Shown: positions 46,807-55,952, counted from the first letter of the stretch. The stretch: DNA of 64,000 nucleotides from G963664935 sp963664935 (GCA_963664935.2 CAXXSE010000006.1:1-64000); one strand, 5' to 3'. The notes: generated from the sequence alone by a model not told the origin. Program-made: numbers and translations.

Positions 46807-46827
46807 GCATAACCAGGCAAATGTAGG
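46807..46827 (+). repeat. Left core of the attC of cassette 11
   Basis: GCATAAC at 46807-46813, followed by CAGGCAAATGTAGG, looks like the first core and arm of an attC. At 46828 it gives way to the REP-like motif of the RAYT unit. I could not find the other half, so the call is tentative. Confidence 0.45.
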
Positions 46828-47468
46828 AAAAAAAGGGGACAGATTTATTATTAAGCTACAAATCCAGTATCTTTAATATTCGAGACGGGATAGAAAACAA
46901 ATGCTGAGAGTCGGCCGGGTGGTATTGCCAAATTATCCTCATCATATTGTGCAAAGGGGTCATAACTGACAAGTGGTTTTTGCCGCAAATCGCGACTATG
47001 AGTATTATCTTGAGACGTTGTCGGAATATCGGGATGGTTATGGGGTGCGCGTATATGCTTGGTGCCTAATGACCAATCATATCCACTTGATTGTTGAGCC
47101 GCCTGATGAAGTTGCGCGGCTGGGACAATTAATGAAACGACTTTCCGGACGGCAGACGCAGTATGTGAATCGGTTAGAAGGACGAAGTGGAACCTTATGG
47201 GAGAGCCGATATAAATCAAGCCCGATTCAAACTGACGAATATCTTCTTGCTTGTTGCCGGTATGTTGAACTAAATCCAGTGCGAGCGCGCATGGTAGCGG
47301 ATGCGGGAGATTATCCATGGTCATATATGGTCCGCCCCGTATTGCAAGACAAAATTCGTTCGTGACAAAAAGAAATATTGCTCCCATATATCCGGCCTTT
47401 TGTTGAGAGACTATAAGCCCTCTGGCCCTGATGGAATCAGCGCATTCCCCCCTCATCAAATCAAGTAC

Positions 47469-48102
47469 CACCCGCAGAGCGGGTGGTTTGAGGAAGCCCA
47501 TTCAAAGGGGGCTAAAACATAAGTAAGCCCCATAGGGGCTTAAGAACCCGCCATTTCAGTTTAATTAATCAAATAAATCTAATTGCCCTAACCGACGATC
47601 CTTTTCTTCTTGATTCCGTATATAGTTTCTTATCTTTTCCTCATCTAAGCCAACGGTACTTACACAATATCCCGTTGACCAAAAATGAAATCCTTTACTA
47701 CTAAGGTACTCCCCAATGTAGTCTCTGTGAATCCTCACCGCTGACTTGCCTTTTATTCGACCCACTGTATTGGCAACACTATATTTGGGTGGGATGCTCA
47801 AGCATAAATGAACATGCTCCGGCATCGCATGTCCTTCTACTAATTCCACTCCAAATTGATGACACAGCTCTTTCAAAATCGATTCTATATCTTTTCTCAA
47901 TGCACCATATATTGATTTTTTTCGATATTTCGGTACGATCACGATGTGGTATCGACAATACCATCTTACATGGCTCTGACTTTGCCATTCTCTCATTTTA
48001 ATTCTCCTCTTTACCTTGGCGGGTTCTGAGGAGAATTTATCAGTATTTACGCTGGAACGGCAGAGCCTATTTGCATCGCACCGGCAGAGCCGGTGGCTTA
48101 AT
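47469..48102 (-). mobile_element. IS200-type element
   Basis: The left end has the hairpin ACCACCCGC/GCGGGTGGT. The right end reads TTTACGCTGGAACGGCAGAG to GGTGGCTTAAT with a small hairpin. It has no inverted repeats and no duplication, as expected for this family. It carries tnpA alone, without tnpB. The same ends define the miniature element at 26967-27283. Confidence 0.88.
47565..47996 (-). CDS. tnpA: IS200-type transposase TnpA
   Basis: This 143-residue Y1 transposase has the HUH motif in MPEHVHLCLSIPP and the catalytic tyrosine in IRNYIRNQEEKDRRLGQLD. CRYHIVIVPKYRKKSIYG and GRIKGKSAVRIHRDYIGEYL are typical. It moves single-stranded DNA by recognising the end hairpins. It is intact and could mobilise the miniature copy. 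Confidence 0.93.
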   Translation of the reverse strand: MREWQSQSHVRWYCRYHIVIVPKYRKKSIYGALRKDIESILKELCHQFGVELVEGHAMPEHVHLCLSIPPKYSVANTVGRIKGKSAVRIHRDYIGEYLSSKGFHFWSTGYCVSTVGLDEEKIRNYIRNQEEKDRRLGQLDLFD

Positions 48103-48106
48103 ATTA

Positions 48107-48262
48107 GGAGTTATCGGTCTCTATTGGACCCTTGACCTCGTCAGGTTCAATGGAATGCAGGTGCTACCTTTTTTGCCATCACTTGAACTTTATCCACGCA
48201 ATTCGTTGATAGTTGTTATTGTTCTTTTTACCTTGGCAATCTGTTTCTTAACTTCTGTGCGC
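48107..48262 (+). pseudogene. Fragment of a small membrane protein gene
   Basis: Reads VIGLYWTLDLVRFNGMQVLP, FLPSLELYPRNS and the hydrophobic LIVVIVLFTLAICFLTSV. It has no start of its own because the IS200 end precedes it. Origin unknown. Confidence 0.35.
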
Positions 48263-48332
48263 CAGTTCTGGGCCCGTCAAGGAGGAACGCAGACGCTTGC
48301 GTCGAGTAGTCCTTGACGGGCCCATAACTGGC
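48261..48332. repeat. 23-bp near-perfect inverted repeat
   Basis: The arms at 48261-48283 and 48310-48332 (core GGGCCCGTCAAGGA and complement) match at 22 of 23 positions with a 26-base loop. There is no T tract on either side, so it is not an ordinary terminator. It lies between the membrane fragment and the 3' side of the IS110 transposase. Confidence 0.75.
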
Positions 48333-48451
48333 AATACCCTCTATGGCGGGGGCCGGAGAATCCAGGCCCCTGCCTCCCGGCGAGGGTGGGGTGAGCCGCG
48401 CGGCAAGGGGTTAAACCCCTATTGAGCGCTTCAATCAATGCTCTACCCCGC

Positions 48452-49502
48452 CTATGCGGCAGCGGCACGATAGCGCTCCTTCTTGCTCAACAATGCCCAG
48501 GCGATGCGCGCATTCTTGTTGGCCACGGCGACGTTTGAGATGTTTTCGCCTCGTCTTTGTTTGATCTCGCTAATCCACAGGTTGCGTTTATCCTGATGTA
48601 GATGAGCTACCCGAACGACGGACCGTCCGCCATGAATCAACAGGGTTCTAAGGTAACAGTCACCGCGCTTGCTGATACCCAACAAGGTCGGTTTGCCGCC
48701 AGTGGAATGTTGTCGTGGCACTAGACCGAGCCAAGCCGCTAACTCCCGGCCATTTTTGAATACCGTAATGTCGCCAATGGCCGCGATCAGGGCGGTTGCC
48801 GTGAGCAAACCTATGCCCGGGATCGTGAGCAGAAGTTGGCAATCTTCGTTCCGCACACTGATCATTTTTAATTTCTTTTCCAATGTATCGATCCGTTCAT
48901 CGAGATGTACCATCTCATCGTAGAGTTCACGGAGTATTTCCCGAAATAATGGGGTTAGTGTATTTTCCGCATCTTCAAGTATCTCCGGGATCGATTTTCT
49001 GATGTATGCGATCCCCTTGGGTATGACGATACCGTATTCCAATAACAGTCCCCGAATTTAGTTCGCCTGCGCGGTTCGCTTGGCCACCTGTTGACTGCGA
49101 ATCCGATGCACGCTTTGGATATCTTGCTGCTCGACATCCTTGGCCGGAACAAAACGCATGCTGGGACGTTGTACGGCCTCGCAAATGGCTTCGGCATCGA
49201 CGGCATCGTTTTTGTTGGACTTGACGTACGGTTTGACAAACTGAGGTGCGATCATACGCACCGTATGGCCCATCTGGGTAAAAAGTACGTACCCAGTGAT
49301 GAGCGCCACCACAGGCTTCCAGTCCGATAAGACACGGCGGCAGATTGGCGATGAAAGCGGCCAATTGGTGACGGCTCAGCTTCTTTTTGAGAACAACAAG
49401 GCCTTTTTTATTGACGCCGTGAAGTTGAAAACTGTTTTTGGCCAGGTCAATGCCCAACACTTTAATCACTTTTTTTTCGGTATTTGCGTTTTTCTGTTTC
49501 AT
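48452..49502 (-). pseudogene. IS110-family transposase, frameshift and nonsense stop
   Basis: The N-terminal DEDD domain begins VIKVLGIDLAKNSFQLHGVN and continues, after a shift near 49310, with YVKSNKNDAVDAEAICEAVQ and PSMRFVPAKDVEQQDIQSVH. A TAA follows (AQAN stop IRGLLLEYGI), where a glutamine codon is expected. The C-terminal transposase_20 domain is LLLTIPGIGLLTATALIAAI, then LAAWLGLVPRQHSTGGKPTL and RGDCYLRTLLIHGGRSVV, with the catalytic serine region. Not functional as read. Confidence 0.88.
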
Positions 49503-49918
49503 GGATCCCCTCTCGTTTGTTTTGATGTTCGATTAAAAACCAACATCATGGCTCATGTGAGGCCGGTTAGAAAGTGGGGCGGACCATTCCATTAAGTTAC
49601 AATGCGCGGCTAAGTGACAGGGGATCGGTCATCCCTGATCACGACCCCTGTTATTTAGCTCTAGGAAATAGCGGTGAAGAGCGGCGATTGCGGTATCGAG
49701 AATATGTAGAAAGTGCAATTCCTGTTGGGGAATGGGCCTTTATCCAGGAGTCCGTTGCAAGAGGCCAACTGACCGGCGACGGCCGATACATTGAAGAAGT
49801 TGAAAAAATCATTGGTCGTCGAATCGAACATCGCCGTCCGGTAAGGCCATAGAAACGGACATAGGGTAATAAATAAATCTGTCCCCTTTTTTTTGCTTTT
49901 TTTTTAACGCCCATCCCG

Positions 49919-50347
49919 CTATTGTTCATGGCTCATCCTGGTATCTATAACGGAGGGCAGATTATCTTCATTATCCAGCTTGGCACGCACGGCTTTGGTT
50001 TTGACGCCCGCCCATTTAGCAACAGCAAAGACTTCGCAGCGATGATCCAGCGCCACAAATCCCCGGCGGTCGCCTTTGGCAAGCTTATAGCCTCGTTCTT
50101 TTAAGGCCTGCTCAAAACCATTTTTGCTATCACTCACCGCCCAGCAGTCCCGAAATACCTTTTTAATCTCTCTTGGGTCTTTACCCGTCCGCTTGGCTTG
50201 TTGCCATTGGGACAGGGTGAAGTTGTTGGGGTCTCGTTGTTCGGAATTCATCATGCCCCGTGGCATTGTCCAGCCGTGCTCAATGTATAGCTCACGGGAA
50301 ATATCCATGAGCTTGAATTTGGTATAGGGCAAGGGAATGGCTTTCAT
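49919..50347 (-). pseudogene. Relaxase fragment (MobA/VirD2-like internal region)
   Basis: A 142-codon open frame resembles the middle part of plasmid-type relaxases: FKLMDISRELYIEHGWTMPR, DPNNFTLSQWQQAKRTGKDP, FEQALKERGYKLAKGDRRGF and VALDHRCEVFAVAKWAGVKT. The N-terminal tyrosine nuclease domain is missing and the C-terminus stops beside the REP-like motif. It is a trace of an integrated plasmid or integrative conjugative element. I am moderately sure of the family. Confidence 0.55.
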
Positions 50348-50474
50348 CTCCTAGGAGGCTATCCGCAAAACTCTAGATTTACGAAATTTAACATTCAGGC
50401 CAAGTTCAGGGATACAGAACTATCATTTCACCCGAGTATCACAAAAGCGGCATATTGGCCGCCCGGAGTTCATT

Positions 50475-50888
50475 ATGTTTAAGCATTTAAATCAATCGAT
50501 AACGGCATTTGTTTTTGTAATGGCGGCTCTTTTATTGTCCGGACAAGCCTTCGCGGATCATGGAAGGCGGTCAAGCCCGGTGATTGTCAAAACGATTTAC
50601 CAAGAAATTTACCGGCCGGTGATTAATTACCGGATTAAGCACGATGAGTGGCGCCATAAGAGACGGTATCGCGATGATCGCCGACAATGGCATGATCACA
50701 ATCCTTCTTATCGTCAACGGCGCCAAGCACATCGTTTCGAAAACAGGGACTATAAACCGAAACATTTTTATCGAAGGCCCCACTATAAGAATTGCCGTAC
50801 CGCTGAACCCAAACGTCACCGCTCGGGTATTGGGTATCGGAATTCCAATAATGGTGTGGAATTAGTGGTTGGATATTATGGAAGATAG
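50475..50888 (+). CDS. Secreted, highly basic protein
   Basis: A 137-residue protein with a signal peptide (FVFVMAALLLSGQAFA, cleavage likely before DHGRR). The mature part is rich in R, H, Y and N (RHKRRYRDDRRQWHDHNPSY and RQRRQAHRFENRDYKPKHF) and ends VELVVGYYGR. I do not recognise a family. Such RY-rich periplasmic proteins occur in many gammaproteobacteria without known function. It is followed by a terminator and is monocistronic. Confidence 0.75.
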   Translation: MFKHLNQSITAFVFVMAALLLSGQAFADHGRRSSPVIVKTIYQEIYRPVINYRIKHDEWRHKRRYRDDRRQWHDHNPSYRQRRQAHRFENRDYKPKHFYRRPHYKNCRTAEPKRHRSGIGYRNSNNGVELVVGYYGR

Positions 50889-50925
50889 CTTTTAAACCAC
50901 GTTGTAGTAGTAAACCCTCCTTTCT

Positions 50926-50955
50926 ACCCTCTCTTCCCCAGAGAGGGTTTTTTTT
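50926..50955 (+). terminator. Terminator after the basic secreted protein gene
   Basis: ACCCTCTC (50926-50933) pairs with GAGAGGGT (50941-50948) around a seven-base loop, followed by a T run. It also lies at the 3' end of the convergent DUF2007 gene and may serve both. Confidence 0.85.
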
Positions 50956-51160
50956 AGTCCTGATATTCTTCGATGATACGTTGGGCTTTAGCGCAGTCAT
51001 CATCTCCAGCCCAAATTGCGGTATTTCCAGTGGGAGGAATCTCTCCGATAGCTCCTTGGAGATAAAATCCAGAAACGTGCGCGGAAATTCCCCTGGACTC
51101 TAATAAGCCTTTAACGATGCTTGCTTCGATGATGTCGTTAGCCTGGAAGATGCGTTTCAT
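50954..51160 (-). CDS. DUF2007 family protein
   Basis: This 68-residue protein (MKRIFQANDIIEASIVKGLL, ESRGISAHVSGFYLQGAIGE, then WAGDDDCAKAQRIIEEYQD) matches the DUF2007 putative signal-transducing family, a small ferredoxin-like fold. Its function is unknown. It is intact, convergent with the basic protein gene, and 207 bases from the ABC transporter operon end. Confidence 0.82.
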   Translation of the reverse strand: MKRIFQANDIIEASIVKGLLESRGISAHVSGFYLQGAIGEIPPTGNTAIWAGDDDCAKAQRIIEEYQD

Positions 51161-51367
51161 GAATTTTAATTTCGTTCACGGTTATCGGTTGACAGTTTAC
51201 GGTTCTTTAATAAAATACGTACGCCGAAAGCGTTCTTGATATTGATTTCAACCCTCGGATCAGTTTTTCCTATCCGAATCTGAAAATATCGATGTCGTTT
51301 TTGGTTTAAAAACGGTGCTTATACGATTCTTACGCCCGTTGCTTTTAAACCGTGAACTGAACAGTTA

Positions 51368-52549
51368 CTATGATTTTTTCAAATAAGGATCGATTGCATC
51401 CCTTAACGCCTCGCCGATCAGATTGTAGGCGAAAACGGTGAGGAAGATCGCGCCCCCGGGAAACGCCGCCATCCACCAGTTAAAATTTGACGAGCGTACC
51501 GCCTGGTTGAGCATTTGCCCCCAGGAAGGATCTCCAACCAACCCGAGCCCCAGAAAACTCAGGGTAGCTTCAGCCAGAATCGCGGATGCTATGCCAAAAC
51601 TCGCGGCTACCAGAAGTGGCGCGATACCGTTGGGGAGCATGTGTCGGAATAAAATTGAATGTAAGGGCAACCCACAGGCGATTGCCGCCTGGACAAAATC
51701 CTGGGTGCGCAAGCGCAGGAATTCGGCACGGATATAACGGGCGAATCCCGGCCAGCTGGTAATTCCTATAATGACCATCATGATATAAAGGCTACGTCCG
51801 AAAAATGCGACGAAGGTCAGGAGCAGAAACAATGTGGGGATCGCTTCGAAAATCTCGACCACGCGCATGCCGAGCATATCGATTTTTCCGGAAAAATAGC
51901 CCATTAGGCCGCCAATGAGAACGCCTATAAACATGGCAATTCCGGTAGCGACAAAACCGATCCCTAAAGCAATACGAGAGGCGTGAATCATGCGGCTCAA
52001 TACATCGCCGCCATGTTCTTCGGTACCGAACCAGTGGGTTCTTGTAGTTTGGCTGAGGGGCGCTTCCAATCCGGTATCGCCGTAATCGCGCAGATAATCC
52101 TTTGGGGAATAGGGAATGGGCGCTAATATAATCCAGTCGTATTGTTGATTCGTAATATTTTCCCGGTATTGCTCGTATATTGTAAGCTGGGGTGGAGAAA
52201 CGAATGTGTAGCTCAGCCCGAGACCAACAATGAACGTAATCAGGAAGGCGGTTAATTTGATTCGCCCCCCAAAGGGCGTGACACGCAGTATTACGATTGA
52301 TAGGAATACGACCAACAAGACCGTATCGCCAGGTGTTAGGTAATCCAAAATTGGGCTTCTCAAGTGGCCATTCCGGCTCACTAGCAAAGGATGACTGGTG
52401 GCGAGAAACGGCGCGAACACGGAAACGCACACCAGAACTCCGATCCAAGCAAGCCCAAAACGCGTACCGTTCTTGTTAAGAGTATCGTGGACAACTTGTT
52501 GAACATAGGACCGGCGGACGGGCTTTTGGGTGGCCGACGATTCATTCAT
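51368..52549 (-). CDS. Peptide-type ABC transporter permease (DppC/OppC-like)
   Basis: An inner-membrane permease for peptides or similar solutes. I chose the ATG at 52549 (MNESSATQKPVRRSYVQQVV), which overlaps the DppB-like gene by 8 bases; an ATG at 52591 is also in frame. It has the OppC N-terminal helix, a periplasmic domain with YGDTGLEAPLSQTTRTHWFG and GTEEHGGDVLSRMIHASRIA, and the EAA loop (RAEFLRLRTQDFVQAAIACG). It ends LIGEALRDAIDPYLKKS, the usual DppC end. No ATPase gene is adjacent. Confidence 0.88.
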   Translation of the reverse strand: MNESSATQKPVRRSYVQQVVHDTLNKNGTRFGLAWIGVLVCVSVFAPFLATSHPLLVSRNGHLRSPILDYLTPGDTVLLVVFLSIVILRVTPFGGRIKLTAFLITFIVGLGLSYTFVSPPQLTIYEQYRENITNQQYDWIILAPIPYSPKDYLRDYGDTGLEAPLSQTTRTHWFGTEEHGGDVLSRMIHASRIALGIGFVATGIAMFIGVLIGGLMGYFSGKIDMLGMRVVEIFEAIPTLFLLLTFVAFFGRSLYIMMVIIGITSWPGFARYIRAEFLRLRTQDFVQAAIACGLPLHSILFRHMLPNGIAPLLVAASFGIASAILAEATLSFLGLGLVGDPSWGQMLNQAVRSSNFNWWMAAFPGGAIFLTVFAYNLIGEALRDAIDPYLKKS

Positions 52550-53927
52550 AACTGATGCGTGGATCGGCGAGTGCGTAAACGAGGTCGGCAATCAAGTAAC
52601 CGATCAAGGTCAGCATTCCGCTGAGCAGCGTAATGGAAAGCACCAGTTCTCGATCTCTTGTCTGTACCGCTTCGATGGCGAGTTTACCCATGCCATCGAT
52701 GCTGAATATACTTTCGACGATGACCGATCCCGCTAAAAGTGAGGGTAATAAACTGGCCGCCACGGTAATCAAGGGAAGCAGGCTGTTACGAAACACATGA
52801 CGCCACAGCACCTGCTCCTCCTTAACGCCTTTTGCGCGAGCGGTTCGGGCATAATCCGAAAGCAGGTTTTCAAGCACCGCGGTTCGAGTCAATTTTGAGA
52901 GCGCGGCAAATCCACCGTAGGACAGGCATATGATCGGTAACGTTAGATGCCAAAGCCGATCCAGCAGGAAACCTTTAGTAAATTCGGTATCCACCCAATG
53001 ATTCGCGAAACCCATGCCGATGGCGATACCAACTCCACCCATGATTGCGCTTCGAAAGCCTTGGTGAGGGATAATGCCAATCAACGCCAAAACCGCGCCA
53101 CCGATCAAAGTCAGGACAATTGACAAAACAACACCTTGTTTGGCCTCGGGTAATGCCGTAGCCATTAAATAACCTAAGGTTATTCCAACCGCCGCCATCA
53201 GGTACCGACGAATATTGACATTTTGCGCCCGGCTGATGGCGATCATGACTATACAAGCTCCGGCAATGGCGCCAAACAAAACAAAGATATCCGCCAATGA
53301 GTCCCAGTGGGGAAGGAAGGGCATATCGGCCGCCTCGCGATCATTGAGACCTCCTGTAGGGAACCATCGCCAATATTGGACGTTGGCGAAAAAGCCTATT
53401 AACATAACACCGGTTAACATCGTCGGAATCGACCATAAGGTTAGCATCACCGTCCCGCTGGCTACATCAAAGGTTTTGCCGCGCTGTGTCGCCGCGCGCA
53501 CACCAATACTGACTGCTATAACGTAAATGAGAGGAATAGAAACCAAGTTGAGCAATAAGGTGATGGGAATCCGTTCTTTCAATAGTTCGTTAACCGGCCT
53601 TCCATATCGGAAACTCCGGCCGAGGTTTGTCCCTTTGGTCATGGAAAACCCATCGAGACGATTATCCACATCGAAGGTGAATCCGATAGGGGAGATATTA
53701 TTGAGCCAACGCAGATATTGCACGGGTGCGGGCTGGTCCAAACCATAAATGCGATTGTAATAGGCTTCGATTTCTTTTTTCGCTTCGGGATCCAGATTTT
53801 GGCCTTCGATCAGGCTTTGGGCGGTGATGCCTCCGGGAGAAGCCGCCATGACAGTAAAAACCACAAGGGTGATACCAAACAGGGTGGGAAGCATCAACAG
53901 CAACCGGCGTAAAATGTAGGTGGTCAT
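52542..53927 (-). CDS. Peptide-type ABC transporter permease (DppB/OppB-like)
   Basis: A 461-residue permease, longer than the usual 330 or so. It starts MTTYILRRLLLMLPTLFGIT, the DppB signature, and ends DLVYALADPRISYE. The extra length is in the middle (residues about 200-300), which adds hydrophobic segments (ILVLFGAIAGACIVMIAI-like, YLMAAVGITLGYLMATALP, VVLSIVLTLIGGAVLALIGI). The EAA loop is DYARTARAKGVKEEQVLWRH. It lies between the binding protein and the DppC-like gene in one operon. Confidence 0.88.
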   Translation of the reverse strand: MTTYILRRLLLMLPTLFGITLVVFTVMAASPGGITAQSLIEGQNLDPEAKKEIEAYYNRIYGLDQPAPVQYLRWLNNISPIGFTFDVDNRLDGFSMTKGTNLGRSFRYGRPVNELLKERIPITLLLNLVSIPLIYVIAVSIGVRAATQRGKTFDVASGTVMLTLWSIPTMLTGVMLIGFFANVQYWRWFPTGGLNDREAADMPFLPHWDSLADIFVLFGAIAGACIVMIAISRAQNVNIRRYLMAAVGITLGYLMATALPEAKQGVVLSIVLTLIGGAVLALIGIIPHQGFRSAIMGGVGIAIGMGFANHWVDTEFTKGFLLDRLWHLTLPIICLSYGGFAALSKLTRTAVLENLLSDYARTARAKGVKEEQVLWRHVFRNSLLPLITVAASLLPSLLAGSVIVESIFSIDGMGKLAIEAVQTRDRELVLSITLLSGMLTLIGYLIADLVYALADPRISYE

Positions 53928-53944
53928 TAAATTCGGGGCCGACG

Positions 53945-55810
53945 TCAGTGCTTTTGATCCGCGGCGGGGGTATAAATTTCGACGGGCACCATACTGAGAT
54001 TCAACCCGACTTTGGTAATTTGCAAATTTCGAATACGCTTGTCGATGAATACCAGGCTTTTTCGACGTGTCAGAAAGGTATAGGGCTGGTCTTCATACAG
54101 GATCGCTTCCGCTTCTCGCCACAGGGGCATGCGGTCTTTTTCAATAACCGTTGCCCGGGCCTGTTCAATCAGACGATCCAATTCCGTGTTGCGGTAATCG
54201 ATACTGTTGTTGCCGGCATCGTCAATTTGGCTGCTGTGAAAGATCTGATACAAATCGCCTTCAAGATTACCGGTCCAGCCCAAGGTAATGGCATCAAAAT
54301 CGCGTTTTTTCAAAAGGTCCAGCATGACCGACCATTCGGTGGGTTTTGGAATCAGCAAGACCCCGGCGCGGGCATACATGTCTTTCAGGAATAAGACCAA
54401 ACGCTCGGTATCGTCACTCCCTTGCGAATAAACTAATTCAAATTCGAAGGGAGCGCCCTTTTTATTTTCGAGCAAGCCGTCGCCGTCGCGGTCTTCAAAG
54501 CCTGCTTCCTTGAGAAGGTTTTTTCCTTTCGCCAAATTATAGGGCCGTGCCGTTAGCGAGGATTTATGCTGTTTGCTACGGGGATTAAAAGGACTTATGG
54601 CAATTTCGGCGTAGCCAAGATAGATATCTTTGATGATTCGCTCGCGGTCAGTGAGAAAGGTCATGGATTGGCGCACCCGCTTATCGGCAAACAGGGTTGG
54701 ATGTTCTTTTCGTTTTTGATTCCAGCCAATATAACTATAACCCGCGACCGGGCTCATATATTCTTTGTTATTGGTCTTGTCCGTCAGTTCGGTATCGTCA
54801 AGAAGCCGTTGATATTCCCGAGGTCTGGCTCCGTAGGTATCGATATCGCCGTTCCTAAACGTGGTCAGGCGGGCACTGTCGTTTTCGATTATTTTCCAGA
54901 TCAAACGATCGAAACTAGGTTGTACGCTACCCCAATAGCGTGGATTTCGCTCCAGATCCACGAAGCCCCCATCCGGAGTCCAACCTTTGGCATCGGGTAA
55001 GCGATACGGTCCCGATCCCAGTAGTACACCTTTCGATTGGTTGTAATCGTTGGGTCTTTTTAGATAAGGGCCATAAAAATGAAGAGCTAAAATCGGCATG
55101 CCGCCAGCAAGCGACAGCGAGTCAAAGTAAGGTTCCTTAAATTGGAAAACGACTTCGTAATCGTTGACCGCTTTTACACTTGCAATTTTGCTGTAATACG
55201 AGCGTTCCCGTGGCGCGCGGATGGCTTCATTCATAATAAAATCGAAGCTGAACACGATGTCTTTCGAGGTGAGCGATTGTCCGTCGGAAAATTTAGCATC
55301 CTCGCGCAGTTGAAAGACAAAGGTCAGGCCATCTTCGCTGATTTGCCACGACTTTGCCAACAAACCAACCCATTCAAGAGTTTGGGGATTGCGTGTCAAC
55401 AGCGATTCTAAAACATAGTTCTGGATTTCCGATGCATAGGCGTCTTCAGAAATAAAGGGGGTCAGACTTTTCAGATTCACACCAAAGGCTTGGGTTAGCC
55501 AATCACCCTCGCTATAATCCTGATTTTGAGTCACTCGGTAGGCCCGCTGGAAGGCGGGAGGTATGGAGGTTTCGTTTTTGTCCGAAGGATTTGACTGTGT
55601 TAAGAGCCCCGCGCCGGCTTGTCGACCGATATTCCGAACCAGGGATTTCAGCTGCCGTAAATCTTTTGCCTGTTCCGCCATAATATTTTGCATTTTAGAC
55701 ATTTTCCGCCACTGTCGGTCGACTTGGTACATGGCTAATAGCAGAGTCACGAAAAGTACGGCTAGAAATGAGAAAAGGACGAAGTCTTTGACGGTAAACC
55801 GCTGTTCCAT
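53945..55810 (-). CDS. Membrane-anchored peptide-binding protein (SBP_bac_5)
   Basis: A 621-residue solute-binding protein if started at the ATG at 55810 (MEQRFTVKDFVLFSFLAVLF). Instead of a lipobox it has an N-terminal membrane anchor (FVLFSFLAVLFVTLLLAMY) followed by a helical stretch (KMQNIMAEQAKDLRQLKSLV). The family-5 binding domain includes VLESLLTRNPQTLEWVGLLA, DGLTFVFQLREDAKFSDGQS and GSGPYRLPDAKGWTPDGGF. It begins the operon with the two permeases. The substrate is probably a peptide but is not certain. Confidence 0.88.
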   Translation of the reverse strand: MEQRFTVKDFVLFSFLAVLFVTLLLAMYQVDRQWRKMSKMQNIMAEQAKDLRQLKSLVRNIGRQAGAGLLTQSNPSDKNETSIPPAFQRAYRVTQNQDYSEGDWLTQAFGVNLKSLTPFISEDAYASEIQNYVLESLLTRNPQTLEWVGLLAKSWQISEDGLTFVFQLREDAKFSDGQSLTSKDIVFSFDFIMNEAIRAPRERSYYSKIASVKAVNDYEVVFQFKEPYFDSLSLAGGMPILALHFYGPYLKRPNDYNQSKGVLLGSGPYRLPDAKGWTPDGGFVDLERNPRYWGSVQPSFDRLIWKIIENDSARLTTFRNGDIDTYGARPREYQRLLDDTELTDKTNNKEYMSPVAGYSYIGWNQKRKEHPTLFADKRVRQSMTFLTDRERIIKDIYLGYAEIAISPFNPRSKQHKSSLTARPYNLAKGKNLLKEAGFEDRDGDGLLENKKGAPFEFELVYSQGSDDTERLVLFLKDMYARAGVLLIPKPTEWSVMLDLLKKRDFDAITLGWTGNLEGDLYQIFHSSQIDDAGNNSIDYRNTELDRLIEQARATVIEKDRMPLWREAEAILYEDQPYTFLTRRKSLVFIDKRIRNLQITKVGLNLSMVPVEIYTPAADQKH

Positions 55811-55952
55811 TGATCGATTCCGATGATTATTAAATATGTTTTTAGGCTTTACCAAAAGGATACATCAAAATTGAAATACGTATAGCGGTGGAAGTGTACA
55901 CTGGTTGCACTTTACGAGGAAAGTATAATAGCCTCCAATTATCAACTAACTA

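Larger units (their letters stand above)
47324..49594 (-). mobile_element. IS110/IS1111-type insertion in the RAYT gene
   Basis: The block has the perfect 12-bp inverted repeat ATGGTCCGCCCC (47327-47338) and its complement (49576-49587), close to its ends as in the IS1111 subgroup. It contains an IS110-type transposase (48452-49502), a nested IS200 (47469-48102) and a fragment of a membrane-protein gene. Removing it restores the RAYT frame at DYPWS-SYNAR. Confidence 0.75.
46901..49852 (+). pseudogene. REP-associated tyrosine transposase (RAYT), split and with a stop
   Basis: This Y1 HUH protein acts on REP sequences. The start MLRVGRVVLPNYPHHIVQRG is typical, followed by HN and an in-frame TGA (46967-46969) where CGA would encode arginine. 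The HUH motif is MTNHIHLIVEPP and the tyrosine region RYVELNPVRARMVADAGDYP. The frame ends at 47323 because a block of about 2.27 kb is inserted. The C-terminus resumes at 49595 with SYNARLSDRGSVIPDHDPCY and IGRRIEHRRPVRP. The gene is dead, but its ancestor probably spread the flanking REP motifs. Confidence 0.82.
46828..49894. repeat. Inverted REP-like motifs flanking the RAYT gene
   Basis: AAAAAAAGGGGACAGATTTA at 46828-46847 is repeated as reverse complement at 49867-49894 (TAAATCTGTCCCCTTTTTTT). They bracket the REP-associated transposase gene, as such motifs do in other bacteria. Related strings occur at 57374-57435. Confidence 0.75.

Noticed and set aside
47301..47522. Open frame ending in YHPQSGWFEEAHSKGAK and a similar tail on the first cassette gene
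   Set aside because: This peptide is the translation of the IS200 left-end hairpin, not a conserved protein tail.
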